The translations under genes were made by a program, and so were the position numbers. DNA of 64,000 bases from NCBI GenBank assembly GCA_013375355.1, contig JABXJV010000057.1, positions 1-64,000 of the forward strand. Reading direction: 5' to 3'. This DNA comes from Candidatus Helarchaeota archaeon. GTDB taxonomy: Archaea; Asgardarchaeota; Lokiarchaeia; Helarchaeales; JABXJV01. This document shows positions 36,958-46,143 of the stretch, one piece after another; position 1 is the stretch's first letter; the number at the start of each line of letters is the position of its first letter. Under the pieces are notes generated by a model, which saw only the letters and a program-made list of their open reading frames with translations, did not search any database and was not told the DNA's origin.

Positions 36958-38145
36958 ATGGAAAAGAAGAAGTTTAAGTTTTTACGTGGATTTGCCACAA
37001 GAGCAATTCATTCTACGATACCTAAAGAAGAGGAAAGTCGTCCCATTACAACACCTATATATCAAACTACATCATTTGATGTAAAAGATGCGTTTATAAA
37101 ACAGATTAGCCCTAAATATATTTATACAAGGGGAGGCAATCCAACATTACATGAATTGGAAATAAAGCTCGCAAATTTAGAAAATGGTGATATAGGCGAG
37201 ACTTTTGCCTCAGGAATGGGTGCTATATCTACGACTGTTCTTTCAATTGCCAAAAAAGGGGATGAAATAATTGCTGACTATGAGCTTTACGGAGGTACTC
37301 AAGGTCTGTTTAATAATATTCTTTCAAAATGTGGAATTAAAGTTAATTATGTAGATATGACAAATTATGATGCGATATTAGAAACAATTAATGATAAAAC
37401 CAAATTAATTTACGTCGAAACTCCCGCAAATCCAACTTTGAAGATAACAGATTTAGAAGAACTCTCAAAAATTGCGAAAGAGAAAAAAATAACTACTGTT
37501 ACAGATAATACATTCAATAGTCCTCATAATTTACGCCCATTAGAGTATGGCATAAATTTTGTAGTTCACTCTCTTACAAAATTTATTGGAGGTCATGGAG
37601 ACGCTTTAGGAGGTGCGACAGTATCAAAAAGAAGCGATTTCAGACTCATGACCGAAATTAAGAGAAACGCACACGGCATGGGAGCTTGTTTATCACCTTT
37701 TAATGCTTTTTTATTTCTTAGAGGTTTAAAGACTTTAGAAATTAGAATGAAACGACATAATTATAATGCAACAGAATTAGCCAAAGCCCTTGAAGAAAGA
37801 ACTGATAAAATCGAAAAAGTTATTTATCCTGGCTTACCTAGTCACCCGCAATACGAATTAGCTAAAAAACAAATGGATGGTTTTGGTTGTATAGTCAGTT
37901 TTTATTTGAAGAAAGGTAGTAATGTGCAAAAATTCCTTAGAGGTTTGGAAATTCCGCATTACACAGTTAGCCTTGGGGATGCGGATACTTTAATTGAAGA
38001 CCCATATAATCTAACGCATTTTTCTGTCCCATATAAAGTAAAAAAGATGATTGGAATTACTAAATATATGATACGAGTGAGTGTTGGTCTAGAAAACGTG
38101 GAAGATTTAATAGATGATTTTAATAATTCATTAGATTCACTTTGA
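36958..38145 (+). CDS. Cys/Met-metabolism PLP enzyme (gamma-lyase or gamma-synthase type)
   Basis: A 395-residue fold-type I PLP enzyme. Lys208 in HSLTKFIGGHGDALGG binds the cofactor; YTRGGNPT, SGMGAISTT and the DNTFNSP aspartate are also in place. The family includes cystathionine gamma-synthase, cystathionine gamma-lyase and methionine gamma-lyase, which sequence reading alone does not separate. ATG at 36958. The WD40 gene starts six bases after its stop. Confidence 0.9.
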   Translation: MEKKKFKFLRGFATRAIHSTIPKEEESRPITTPIYQTTSFDVKDAFIKQISPKYIYTRGGNPTLHELEIKLANLENGDIGETFASGMGAISTTVLSIAKKGDEIIADYELYGGTQGLFNNILSKCGIKVNYVDMTNYDAILETINDKTKLIYVETPANPTLKITDLEELSKIAKEKKITTVTDNTFNSPHNLRPLEYGINFVVHSLTKFIGGHGDALGGATVSKRSDFRLMTEIKRNAHGMGACLSPFNAFLFLRGLKTLEIRMKRHNYNATELAKALEERTDKIEKVIYPGLPSHPQYELAKKQMDGFGCIVSFYLKKGSNVQKFLRGLEIPHYTVSLGDADTLIEDPYNLTHFSVPYKVKKMIGITKYMIRVSVGLENVEDLIDDFNNSLDSL

Positions 38146-38151
38146 GACATA

Positions 38152-39117
38152 ATGCCTATCACTGAACTTTCAAATCTTAAGCATGGTAATGCCATATTTT
38201 CAGTTGCAGTTTCTTTGGATAATAATAATATTGTTAGTGGATCCAATGATGTCCATGTTTGGGATCTAAAGAGTGGGAACCTAGTTCAATCTATTCAAGG
38301 AAAAAATGATATTTTTTATTCCTTAACATTTTCCTCTAATTCAAAATATGTTATTGGGGGATCTCTTGACAGCACTATTAAAGTGTGGGAGTTAGAATCT
38401 GGAAAACTTGTCCAAGTACTTGAAGGTCATAAACAACCAGTTGTATCGGTTAAAAATTCTCTTGATGGAAAATACATTATTAGTGGTTCTCGCGATTTTA
38501 GTGTTAAAATATGGTTAATGGATAGTGGTGAGTGTCGCCATACATTTAAGGCACATTGGGGTCCTGTAAAATCAATCGCAATCTCTCCTGATGGAAAGTT
38601 TCTTGCAAGTGGGGCTGGGGAATATCGCTATTCAGGTACTAAAGATTTTACTATCAAATTGTGGGATTTTGAGACAAGGATGCCCATCCGCACATTAATT
38701 GGGCATGAGGATGATATACTTTCTGTTGATTTCTCTCCTGATGGAAAATATATTATTAGTGGATCTTGGGATCAGACTATCAAAGTATGGAATTTAAAAA
38801 CCCCTGATCTTGTCCGTTCAATTGAAGATAAACAAAACTCTGCTCCCATCTACTCGGTCGTTATTTCTCCAGATGGAAGATTTATTATTAGTAGTCACCA
38901 AGATGGAATGATTAAGATTTGGGATTTTGAGACAGGGGCACTTTTATTAAATTTTAAAGCACATAATGGCGTAATTTGGACAGTCACAATTTCTAGTGAT
39001 GGGAAGTATCTGATTAGCGGATCTGATGATAAATCTGTAAAAGTTTGGAATTTTTCAGAGCTAGTAAAAGAAATAGAATATAAACTGAAATTAAAAATAG
39101 GGGATAAGTTCTTTTAA
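38152..39117 (+). CDS. WD40 protein with one seven-bladed propeller
   Basis: A 321-residue protein consisting of seven WD40 repeats and a short C-terminal tail. Each repeat has S.D.KY..SGS.D..IKVW or a close variant, spaced about 42 residues, with a longer loop in the fourth (GAGEYRYSGTKD). Probably a cytosolic interaction platform. It is six bases from the PLP-enzyme stop and 12 bases from the amidohydrolase start, so the three genes are likely one transcript. Confidence 0.92.
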   Translation: MPITELSNLKHGNAIFSVAVSLDNNNIVSGSNDVHVWDLKSGNLVQSIQGKNDIFYSLTFSSNSKYVIGGSLDSTIKVWELESGKLVQVLEGHKQPVVSVKNSLDGKYIISGSRDFSVKIWLMDSGECRHTFKAHWGPVKSIAISPDGKFLASGAGEYRYSGTKDFTIKLWDFETRMPIRTLIGHEDDILSVDFSPDGKYIISGSWDQTIKVWNLKTPDLVRSIEDKQNSAPIYSVVISPDGRFIISSHQDGMIKIWDFETGALLLNFKAHNGVIWTVTISSDGKYLISGSDDKSVKVWNFSELVKEIEYKLKLKIGDKFF

Positions 39118-39129
39118 AGAGGTGTTAAA

Positions 39130-40077
39130 ATGATAATAGATACACATTGTCATTTATGGCAACGAGATATGCTTCCTGAGAGATTTTGGTGGAGCTCAGC
39201 TTATATGATATCAAGGATAGTCTCAGATAGTCCTTCTGTAGAGCGGATCTTAGAATCAGAGCTTATGCAAAGAAGTATGGATGGATCCGCGAAACGTCTT
39301 CTTACTGAAATGGAGGAAGCTAAAATAGATAAATCAATTATTTACCCAGTTGATTGGGGTTTAGCACTAGGAGAACCAAAAATTTCTATTAATGATTATA
39401 ATAAATTTATCGCTGATGCAGCCAAAGATTCTCCAGATAAATTGATTCCATTCTTTAGTATCGATCCAAGACGAGCTAATGCAGAAAAATTGTTTGAAAA
39501 AGCACTTACTACTTGGGAAATGAAAGGTTTAAAACTTCATCCTTCTACAGGTTATCTTCCAGATGGTAAAGAATGTTATAAACTATACAAAATAGCCGAT
39601 GAATATAAAGTACCCATTATTACACATTCGGGTTTTATTATGGGATTAAAAGGGAGAACAGCACGACCAGAATATTTTGATGCCCCGACTACAGATTTTC
39701 CCGAAGTGCTCTTTAGTTTTGCTCATTTAAATTTTGGAAAAGTTGATGAACTTGTAGCAATGATGTTTATGAAACCAAACATTTATTGCGATATTTCTGC
39801 TCATGGGCAAATTCTAATGGTAAATTCCCCACCCGATTTCTATCGACAACTGCGCTTCGCCATGAATCATGAAGGAGTTTCTCCTAGAGTTATGTTTGGG
39901 AGCGACTGGCCGATTACTAATAATTTAATGTCCCTTTCAAAATGGGTTGAAACAATTGAAAATTTGAAAAATCAAAAAGTTAGTGATATTCTGGACAAAT
40001 ATGGCTATCGTAGATTTAGAAATAAAGAAATTAAGCAGATTTTAGGGATAAACGCATCTAAATTTTTAAGTTTATAA
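39130..40077 (+). CDS. Amidohydrolase-superfamily enzyme (Amidohydro_2)
   Basis: A 315-residue TIM-barrel metal enzyme. The start MIIDTHCHLW gives the HxH pair; ITHSGF near residue 178 gives the third histidine, SFAHLNFG near residue 196 a fourth, and MFGSDWP near residue 256 the aspartate. The family includes decarboxylases such as the ACMSD and gamma-resorcylate types as well as hydrolases. ATG at 39130 with GAGGTG upstream. It is translated after the WD40 protein, which may be its partner. Confidence 0.88.
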   Translation: MIIDTHCHLWQRDMLPERFWWSSAYMISRIVSDSPSVERILESELMQRSMDGSAKRLLTEMEEAKIDKSIIYPVDWGLALGEPKISINDYNKFIADAAKDSPDKLIPFFSIDPRRANAEKLFEKALTTWEMKGLKLHPSTGYLPDGKECYKLYKIADEYKVPIITHSGFIMGLKGRTARPEYFDAPTTDFPEVLFSFAHLNFGKVDELVAMMFMKPNIYCDISAHGQILMVNSPPDFYRQLRFAMNHEGVSPRVMFGSDWPITNNLMSLSKWVETIENLKNQKVSDILDKYGYRRFRNKEIKQILGINASKFLSL

Positions 40078-40231
40078 TCTTAAATTATTGAAAAATAAAA
40101 AAAAGAATAAAAGAATTATATTACCCATATCTATAGAAGAATAATTTAAGATATTGATTAATTAAATATTTTTTTAATTGATATGTAATTATTGACGTAT
40201 TATTTAACCGATAATATAAGTTGGTATTTTT

Positions 40232-41671
40232 TTGAAACATAAGAATAAAATTGCTGGTTTGTTTATTGCGCTAATTTTTTGTTTATCATATAGTATCGAT
40301 TATATTTCTTATAAAATGGGTCCTAATTCTTATAGCATGGATCCCGATAATATTTCTCCAGATTTAATTTGGGGGTTGCTAGGGGAAAAAGTTCAAAGAG
40401 TTATTTTAATTAGTCTTGACTCATGCAACCCTGATTATATTCGTCCAGATATTATGCCTCATTTATGGGAATTTATGTTTTATACTGGATGTATGTTCAT
40501 TAATGCAGAAACAATACTTTCTTCGGATACGGTTTCTGGTCATACTTCTATGCTTACTGGAGCATTTCCAAATACTACTAAAATCTTTGGAAATCAATAT
40601 GCGAATGTAAGTCTCTGGTTTCATCCTTTTCCTGGATTCATGGCACCTCATAAATTCTTTGATTATGATATACGACAAGCTAAGACGATAATTGAAGCAC
40701 TAGAGCCGGATTTAAAAATCGGGACCCATTTTATTTCGAGTAAGTGGTTGCACTGGATGCTTGCCTGGGAATCGGATAGTTGGGTTGGTCCAGAATATAA
40801 AATTGAATTCTCACAAGGAGCTCCACGATATTTGCCTGCCAGTTCATATAGTTGGGCAAATCCAAATTATCAGAGTCAAGTTGGTAATGGTTATGGTGAG
40901 ATGCTTCCTATGGATCATTGGACTATAAATGCCTTAATAGAGAGCTTGAGAAACGAGAAATTTCCACAAAATTTCTACTTTGTAAATATCGGCTATACGG
41001 ATGAAACTGGTCATGTGTATGGGGCTCGAAATGCCATGGCAGAGCGACAATTGAGAGAAGTAGATAATTTACTACACAGGTTATTCTTAGAAATTATTTC
41101 TCTTGGTAAATTTTTCAGCACTTTATTCGTTATTACATCAGATCATGGAATGGAAACCATTCATGACGAGGGAGTTAATTTACAGGCACTTCTTGAAGGA
41201 GCAGGAATCCCTTGTTATATACATCATGAAGGAGGATCCGCTTATATTGGACTTCCATTTTTAGAAAATAAAACAGCAGGATATAATAAAACCAAAGAAT
41301 TTACGCTTAAATATTTAGAGTTAATCAATTCTAGATACTGGTTATTTGATGCAATTGTTCCATCAGAAAATTTTTCAGATTATAATCTTCCTACTGATGG
41401 CGCAGCAGGTGATATTTTTTTGTCTTTCCGAAAAGGAGCCCGTATACGTACTAATACTATTCCAGCTCATGCAAACGGAGATCATGGATCTATTAATGAA
41501 CAAAAAATTGTAATGATCTGGATGGGACCGGATATTAAGCAGCGAGGTATCATTTTCAATGAAGATCCAGTATCAATTTGCGATATAGTTCCAACAATTG
41601 GAAATATAACTGGTTGGGATATTTCAGAATGTTCTGTGGATGGTAGAATTTTAGAAGAACTATTTAATTAG
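40232..41671 (+). CDS. Exported alkaline-phosphatase-fold phosphodiesterase
   Basis: A 479-residue enzyme of the type I phosphodiesterase/nucleotide pyrophosphatase group. A lysine-rich start and a hydrophobic stretch (GLFIALIFCLSYS) look like a signal peptide or anchor. Metal residues are in ISLDSC, the nucleophile in SSDTVSGHTSMLTG, then TDETGHVYG, TSDHGME and HANGDHG, the full set expected. It probably cleaves phosphodiesters or phosphate esters on the outside of the membrane. TTG start at 40232. Confidence 0.88.
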   Translation: MKHKNKIAGLFIALIFCLSYSIDYISYKMGPNSYSMDPDNISPDLIWGLLGEKVQRVILISLDSCNPDYIRPDIMPHLWEFMFYTGCMFINAETILSSDTVSGHTSMLTGAFPNTTKIFGNQYANVSLWFHPFPGFMAPHKFFDYDIRQAKTIIEALEPDLKIGTHFISSKWLHWMLAWESDSWVGPEYKIEFSQGAPRYLPASSYSWANPNYQSQVGNGYGEMLPMDHWTINALIESLRNEKFPQNFYFVNIGYTDETGHVYGARNAMAERQLREVDNLLHRLFLEIISLGKFFSTLFVITSDHGMETIHDEGVNLQALLEGAGIPCYIHHEGGSAYIGLPFLENKTAGYNKTKEFTLKYLELINSRYWLFDAIVPSENFSDYNLPTDGAAGDIFLSFRKGARIRTNTIPAHANGDHGSINEQKIVMIWMGPDIKQRGIIFNEDPVSICDIVPTIGNITGWDISECSVDGRILEELFN

Positions 41672-41697
41672 TTAAAATAAGGAGAGTTTGACTTTAA

Positions 41698-42390
41698 ATG
41701 AATATAGATCCTATAAAAAAATTTTGTAAAAATTATGTTGGAATGATTTATTCCCCTACAAAGGCAACTGATGAAATTTTGGAACAGGAGACAAATTTAT
41801 TGGAGATATTATTATTATTAACCATCTCTAGTATCCTAACAATCATCGGTGTTTTCATATATCAAGGTCCAGCTGGGCCTATATACAATATTTTTCAATA
41901 TTACACTTCAACATTTCTATTAGAAATGTTAACGACTTCATCTATGCTTGGATATGATCTTTTCACAACCCATTATCATTTAATCTTTTTGAAGAATGTT
42001 CTATTTCTTTTTAAAACTTGGATATTTTTCAGTCTTTTTTCATATATTTGGCTTAGAATCCTGAAAATTAAGGTGAATTTCCTAAAGATTTTTGAAATAA
42101 CTGCTTGGTCCATATTTCCACTTCTTTCAATTACTATTTTAGTTTCGTTTATTTGTATTTTATTAAATTTAATTCCTGGTATGGCTTTATACGCTTATTT
42201 ACCATATTATCTAGTGTTAATGATACTTATAATTGTTGTAATTCCTCCAATCTTTAGTAATTTCGTAATGAAGGCTTTTGATTCACCCGATGTAAAAGTT
42301 TTACTTCCTTATTACTTGACATTGTACGTTTTTTTCCTGATTTTTGCATATAACCATATGGAGTGGCTAGCGCGATTTAGGGTAATTTGA
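41698..42390 (+). CDS. Yip1-like membrane protein
   Basis: A 230-residue protein with a short polar N-terminus (FCKNYVGMIYSPTKATDEI) and five hydrophobic segments, near residues 37-58, 70-95, 95-118, 138-165 and 170-195, with a sixth near 203-220. The N-terminal P..A...I phrase and five-span layout are those of Yip1-domain proteins, which in eukaryotes work with Rab GTPases. The link to the GTPases of this window is speculation. AGGAGA lies upstream of the ATG. Confidence 0.7.
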   Translation: MNIDPIKKFCKNYVGMIYSPTKATDEILEQETNLLEILLLLTISSILTIIGVFIYQGPAGPIYNIFQYYTSTFLLEMLTTSSMLGYDLFTTHYHLIFLKNVLFLFKTWIFFSLFSYIWLRILKIKVNFLKIFEITAWSIFPLLSITILVSFICILLNLIPGMALYAYLPYYLVLMILIIVVIPPIFSNFVMKAFDSPDVKVLLPYYLTLYVFFLIFAYNHMEWLARFRVI

Positions 42391-42402
42391 TGAGTTGTTA
42401 AT

Positions 42403-42984
42403 ATGAATTGGAAAGAGTATATCATTAATTTCTTAAAAAATCCATCAGAAACCATTGAATTTGTAAATGAAAAATATTCGATGAAGAAAATGTTTATTCT
42501 AATTTTATTGGGGGGTTTATTATTACTACCAAATTTCATAATTTTTCAATTTCGTGGTGAATATTGGATTTATATTGCATTTCTTCTTGGATTGATTGGA
42601 CTCCTAGCAGCAGTCTATGTAAATTATCAAGTGATTTTTTATGTCCTTTCAAAAATAATGTACAGAAATTCTGACTATCCATTCGATAAGATAAGAAAAA
42701 TAAATATCTGGTATGTTGCAACTGCATTTTTATTATGTATGCTATTAATTTTACCACTTCAATTGATTTTTCTTTATATCAAAGAATATGGTGTGGGTTT
42801 GTTTTTTTACTGGCTCGTGGTTCTAATATGGCATATATGGGCAATGGCTTTGGAATATCAGACCATTCAATTTTATGTAAAAGATAGAGATCTCAAAAAT
42901 ATGTATTTTACAATTATTACTCAAATTTGTGGCTTCGGTATTTATCAAATTTTGATATATATTGGGTTTCTTTCAATGTATTAG
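42403..42984 (+). CDS. Second Yip1-like membrane protein
   Basis: A 193-residue membrane protein that starts 13 bases after the previous stop. Its N-terminus (FLKNPSETIEFVNEKYSMKKMF) has the same polar P...T/A..I lead-in before the first span, and five hydrophobic segments follow. Probably a diverged paralogue and perhaps a complex partner of the upstream gene. No catalytic motif is seen. Confidence 0.68.
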   Translation: MNWKEYIINFLKNPSETIEFVNEKYSMKKMFILILLGGLLLLPNFIIFQFRGEYWIYIAFLLGLIGLLAAVYVNYQVIFYVLSKIMYRNSDYPFDKIRKINIWYVATAFLLCMLLILPLQLIFLYIKEYGVGLFFYWLVVLIWHIWAMALEYQTIQFYVKDRDLKNMYFTIITQICGFGIYQILIYIGFLSMY

Positions 42985-43021
42985 ATTTAAAAAAATTGGC
43001 TGCAAAAAAAAGTGGTAGTTT

Positions 43022-43276
43022 TTGCCCAAATCAAAGGAACCAAGAAAAAAACGTGATGCACTTCGATATTATTGGCCAGCTGGTAGAAAGTGGATAGAAG
43101 CTGGAGGATCTTATGAATTTAAATTTTTTGATACGAAATGTAGTCAACCAACAAGATTAAAGTTCTTTTTTCATCGCTACGATAAAGATGGAAAACCTTC
43201 TGGTTCTGGACAAGTACCCGTTATTATGGTAAAAGATAAAGATGGCAATTGGATAGTAGATGTCGCCAGCTGGTAG
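43022..43276 (+). CDS. Small basic protein (84 aa)
   Basis: Unrecognised. The N-terminus is strongly basic (PKSKEPRKKRD) and the rest is rich in aromatic residues with a beta pattern, ending in KDKDGNWIVDVASW. TTG start at 43022. It may bind nucleic acid, but this rests only on charge. It follows the Yip1-like pair by 38 bases. Confidence 0.55.
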   Translation: MPKSKEPRKKRDALRYYWPAGRKWIEAGGSYEFKFFDTKCSQPTRLKFFFHRYDKDGKPSGSGQVPVIMVKDKDGNWIVDVASW

Positions 43277-43365
43277 AAAATAGGATAAGTAATTTTCCTT
43301 TAACTACTTTTTTTAAAAAAACCTTGTAAAAATGTTTGAAAATTTTGTAATTAATGCTCCTACTA

Positions 43366-43677
43366 TTATAAGCGTACTTCACCTTCTTTAATTGCATTTT
43401 CTAGCTCTTCATCTCTAAAAAAATCAACTTGTAAATTACATTTTTCACAAATTGTTAAAAACCCTGCTTTTCCTTCACCTCTGTCCCAAGCTTCATTAGA
43501 AGATTGAATTCCAAGCCAAAAAAGATTTTCAGGACTTTCTCCGCATTTAGGACAATTTTTTGCTTTACTCAAATACATTTCTTTTGCAAATTTCATCGCA
43601 GTTGGAAATACAACCCAATCTATTCCTTCACGATTTTGTTTAACTTCATCCCAGCTAAAAAATTTGCCTTTTTCCAT
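43366..43677 (-). CDS. Zinc-ribbon protein of unknown function (103 aa)
   Basis: Two cysteine pairs, CPKCGESPE near residue 42 and CEKCNLQV near residue 77, should bind one zinc ion. The segment between them (LFWLGIQSSNEAWDRGEGKAGFLTI) is conserved-looking but unknown to me. ATG at 43677. Probably a small cytosolic protein; no partner is suggested by the neighbours. Confidence 0.7.
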   Translation of the reverse strand: MEKGKFFSWDEVKQNREGIDWVVFPTAMKFAKEMYLSKAKNCPKCGESPENLFWLGIQSSNEAWDRGEGKAGFLTICEKCNLQVDFFRDEELENAIKEGEVRL

Positions 43678-43973
43678 AATAAATCAACCTAATTTATAAT
43701 GTAAAAATGAGTGCCCACTCTTGCTATGTATTAGATTTAATAAAATATATGTTATTTGTTAGACTTAATAGAAATAATAAATTATAATAAATTTATTTTA
43801 ATAGCTTAATAATAAATAGCGACTTAAAAAACGGTTTCATATTATTTTGGTATTAAAATGATCTCCTAATGAATATAATCATCGCAAAAAATTGACCCAT
43901 TGCTATTTATATTTTTATTTGCTCAATAAAAATTCAGAAAAATTAGTAAAAAGTCAAGAAGGGAGTGATAAAA

Positions 43974-44714
43974 ATGAATAACTCATCAAAAAAAATATTA
44001 TTAAGAGCTGAAAAAAGAGCAATATGGTATGAAGGTAATCCAGAACCAAAAATGGTCCATCAACCAGGCTTCGGAATGGTTCCTACTCTTAAAGCAGTTG
44101 AGCATGGAACTGTTTATATAACTTCAAATGAAATTGAGATTTACGATATCGGAAAAATAAAGAAATTGAAAAAAGAAATTAAATTCGAAGACATAAACCA
44201 CTATGAAAATTATAAAAAACCCTCAGGTCAATATGATATCTATATAAAATACTCTAATAACCAAGAAATAGGTTTACAATTTCAGACAGAAAAAGGTGGA
44301 TTTTTTTCTTCTCAAAAATTTGATAAAGAATTACATAACAAAGCCTTTAATCTTATTAAAGAACAAATAATTTCTACAAAAATGAATAGACTTAGGAACG
44401 AGCTCATTGAATATATTAAACCATACGATGAAATAACATTCTCAAAAATTGCAAATTATTTCAATGTGACCACTAACATTATTGAAAGTGAACTTAAAAA
44501 AATATTACAAGATAATAAAATAAAAGGTAGATTAATTTCTGATAGAATTATTTTAAGAGAAGCGCCATCAACAGTTGAACAGACAGTATATTTAACTATT
44601 CCACCAAAAACCAGATTAACTGCCTTAAAATGTCCTAATTGTCAAGCACCTTTGGATTTTATGCCTCCTTGTAAATGTGAACATTGTGGGGTTATGATTG
44701 AAATAACGAAATAG
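43974..44714 (+). CDS. PH-like, winged-helix and zinc-ribbon three-domain protein
   Basis: A 246-residue protein with three parts. Residues about 5-125 have the beta pattern of a PH/GRAM-like domain (GTVYITSNEIEIYDIGKIK, YDIYIKYSNNQEIGLQF). Residues about 130-185 form a winged-helix or PCI-like segment (EITFSKIANYFNVTTNIIESELKKIL, IKGRLISDRIILRE). The C-terminus has CPNC and CEHC pairs. I choose ATG 43974, eight bases after GGGAG. This mix suggests a membrane- or ubiquitin-type adaptor, but no family is certain. Confidence 0.68.
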   Translation: MNNSSKKILLRAEKRAIWYEGNPEPKMVHQPGFGMVPTLKAVEHGTVYITSNEIEIYDIGKIKKLKKEIKFEDINHYENYKKPSGQYDIYIKYSNNQEIGLQFQTEKGGFFSSQKFDKELHNKAFNLIKEQIISTKMNRLRNELIEYIKPYDEITFSKIANYFNVTTNIIESELKKILQDNKIKGRLISDRIILREAPSTVEQTVYLTIPPKTRLTALKCPNCQAPLDFMPPCKCEHCGVMIEITK

Positions 44715-44781
44715 ATAGTCAAAGAAAAGTTTTCTAAACATACAAATTTTTTGTATTTTAAAATAAAAAATGAGAAAAAAG

Positions 44782-44890
44782 TGGGGTTGCTGAGATTTGA
44801 ACTCAGGATCCCCTGCGCCCCAGGCAGGGATCATACCAATCTAGGGTTAGATTTTATCCAATCTACCAAACCAAGCTAGACCACAACCCC
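44782..44890 (-). tRNA. tRNA-Pro(GGG) with a D-loop intron
   Basis: Acceptor stem GGGGTTG (44890-44884) pairs with CAACCCC (44789-44783), followed by discriminator A. The T arm is CTGAG-TTCAAAT-CTCAG. The anticodon arm is CCTGC-CTGGGGC-GCAGG, anticodon GGG. Between the D-loop GGT (ending 44870) and ATGATC there are 35 extra bases (about 44869-44835) that can fold as TAGATT-loop-AATCTA and are bordered by TTGGT repeats. Removing them leaves a normal 74-base tRNA. No CCA is encoded. T-rich sequence follows. Confidence 0.87.
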
Positions 44891-44930
44891 ATAGTAGGAT
44901 GGGTGCTTATATTTCATTAATTCGTTAAAT

Positions 44931-45011
44931 TGGCGGCGATGTCTTGCAGACACATACTCTATTCAGCTCCATTAATGGTTTCGCTTCCTTTCATAGCTTT
45001 GCCGCTTAAGT
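44931..45011 (-). promoter_or_regulatory. Putative SECIS element of selD
   Basis: In the 3-prime region of selD on the minus strand, GCGGC (45005-45001) pairs with GCCGC (44937-44933), and TTAA flanks can extend it. Inside is a stable hairpin TGTCT-GCA-AGACA (near 44952-44940). The vhuD candidate has a similar GGCT-GCA-AGCC hairpin; both contain CTGCAAG. An element is required here if the TGA at 46004-46002 is read as Sec. The exact fold is uncertain. Confidence 0.45.
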
Positions 45012-46058
45012 TCAAGATTTTTGGTACTCTATAATTTCAATGTTTTCGTTAATATTAACCTTTCCAGTTCCACGTATAACTTTCCCAATGACATAAGGAT
45101 CAACCCCATTTTTCTTTAGAAGATTTATTAAATTCTCTAGGTTATCTTTACTTACAGAAATCAACATCCCGCCAGCAGTTTCCGCCGCTTCGCCTTTTAA
45201 TAAAAGATAACCGAAGGTTTCCGCCAATTCTTTTGTACCTTTTATTATTGGTAACTTTTCAATTATTATATCAACATTACTTTGTTTTGCCATTTCTCCT
45301 GCGTGTCCTTTCAACCCAAATCCTGTTACATCGGTTGCTGCATTAATAGGAATTTCTTGTGTGACTTTGGCAACGGGCTTATTCGATGTTATCATTATCT
45401 TCACAGCGATTTCAATTGCCTTTTCCATTTCTTTTTGAGAAATTAATTCAAAGATTTCTTTCATAGGTTTTGGTTCTTTCAAAAGCCTATATGCAGCCAT
45501 CGCTGGTTGAATTCCCAATGGTTTGGTTAATAAAAGAATATCTCCTTCTGTGCTTCCATTTAGATAAACGAGTTTATTTGGGTCTGCAACTGCAATAGCA
45601 CAACCACCAAGAAGTGGCCAAGGATTTTGGATCGTTTGTCCTCCGACAATAAGACATCCTTCTTTCTCACAAAATTCATGAAATCCTTTTAGCATTCCAG
45701 TTGCAATTTTTTCAGGCATTTCTAGAGGATAAGCAATAAGCGAAACCATACTCAATGGGTCTGGCCAACCCATAGTATAAATATCGTTTAGAACATTACA
45801 TGCACTTATATTACCTTGAATAACTGGATCATCAATGATTGGTGTAAAAACATCAATGGTTTGAATGATTGCTAATTTTTCACTGATTTTTATGACGGCT
45901 GAATCATCACCAATTCCTGCAAGAAGTCGGTCATCCTTTATCATTGTCAAACCGGTATTTTTAAGTAACTTGGAAAGATTATATTGAGGAATTTTACATG
46001 ATCATCCGTGAACTTGAACTGCTTTTGTTAATCGGAATTCCTCAGTTACGGAATTCAC
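45012..46058 (-). CDS. selD: Selenophosphate synthetase, itself a selenoprotein (TGA at 46004-46002)
   Basis: SelD makes selenophosphate from selenide and ATP for Sec-tRNA synthesis. The frame seen from 45950 lacks the catalytic N-terminus. Extending upstream through one TGA gives FRLTKAVQVHGUSCKIPQYN, the SelD active site with Sec (residue 19) in place of Cys and the following lysine. The body has GIGDDSAV, NVLNDIYTMGW, GGQTIQNPWP, TDVTGFGLKGH and GEAAETAGGML. Full length is 348 residues, normal for SelD. GTG at 46058 is the likely start, though AAGGAG lies right against it, so the exact start is open. Confidence 0.92.
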
Positions 46059-46143
46059 CTCCTTATAAAGAATTTTTTATAGAGATTTGTTTTATTACTA
46101 TTTTACAATTTAAATCATATATTTTGTTAATAAATTATATTGT

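Noticed and set aside
42312..42757. Minus-strand ORFs over the Yip1-like genes
   Set aside because: Shadows of membrane-protein genes with better starts, spacing and hydrophobic pattern on the plus strand.
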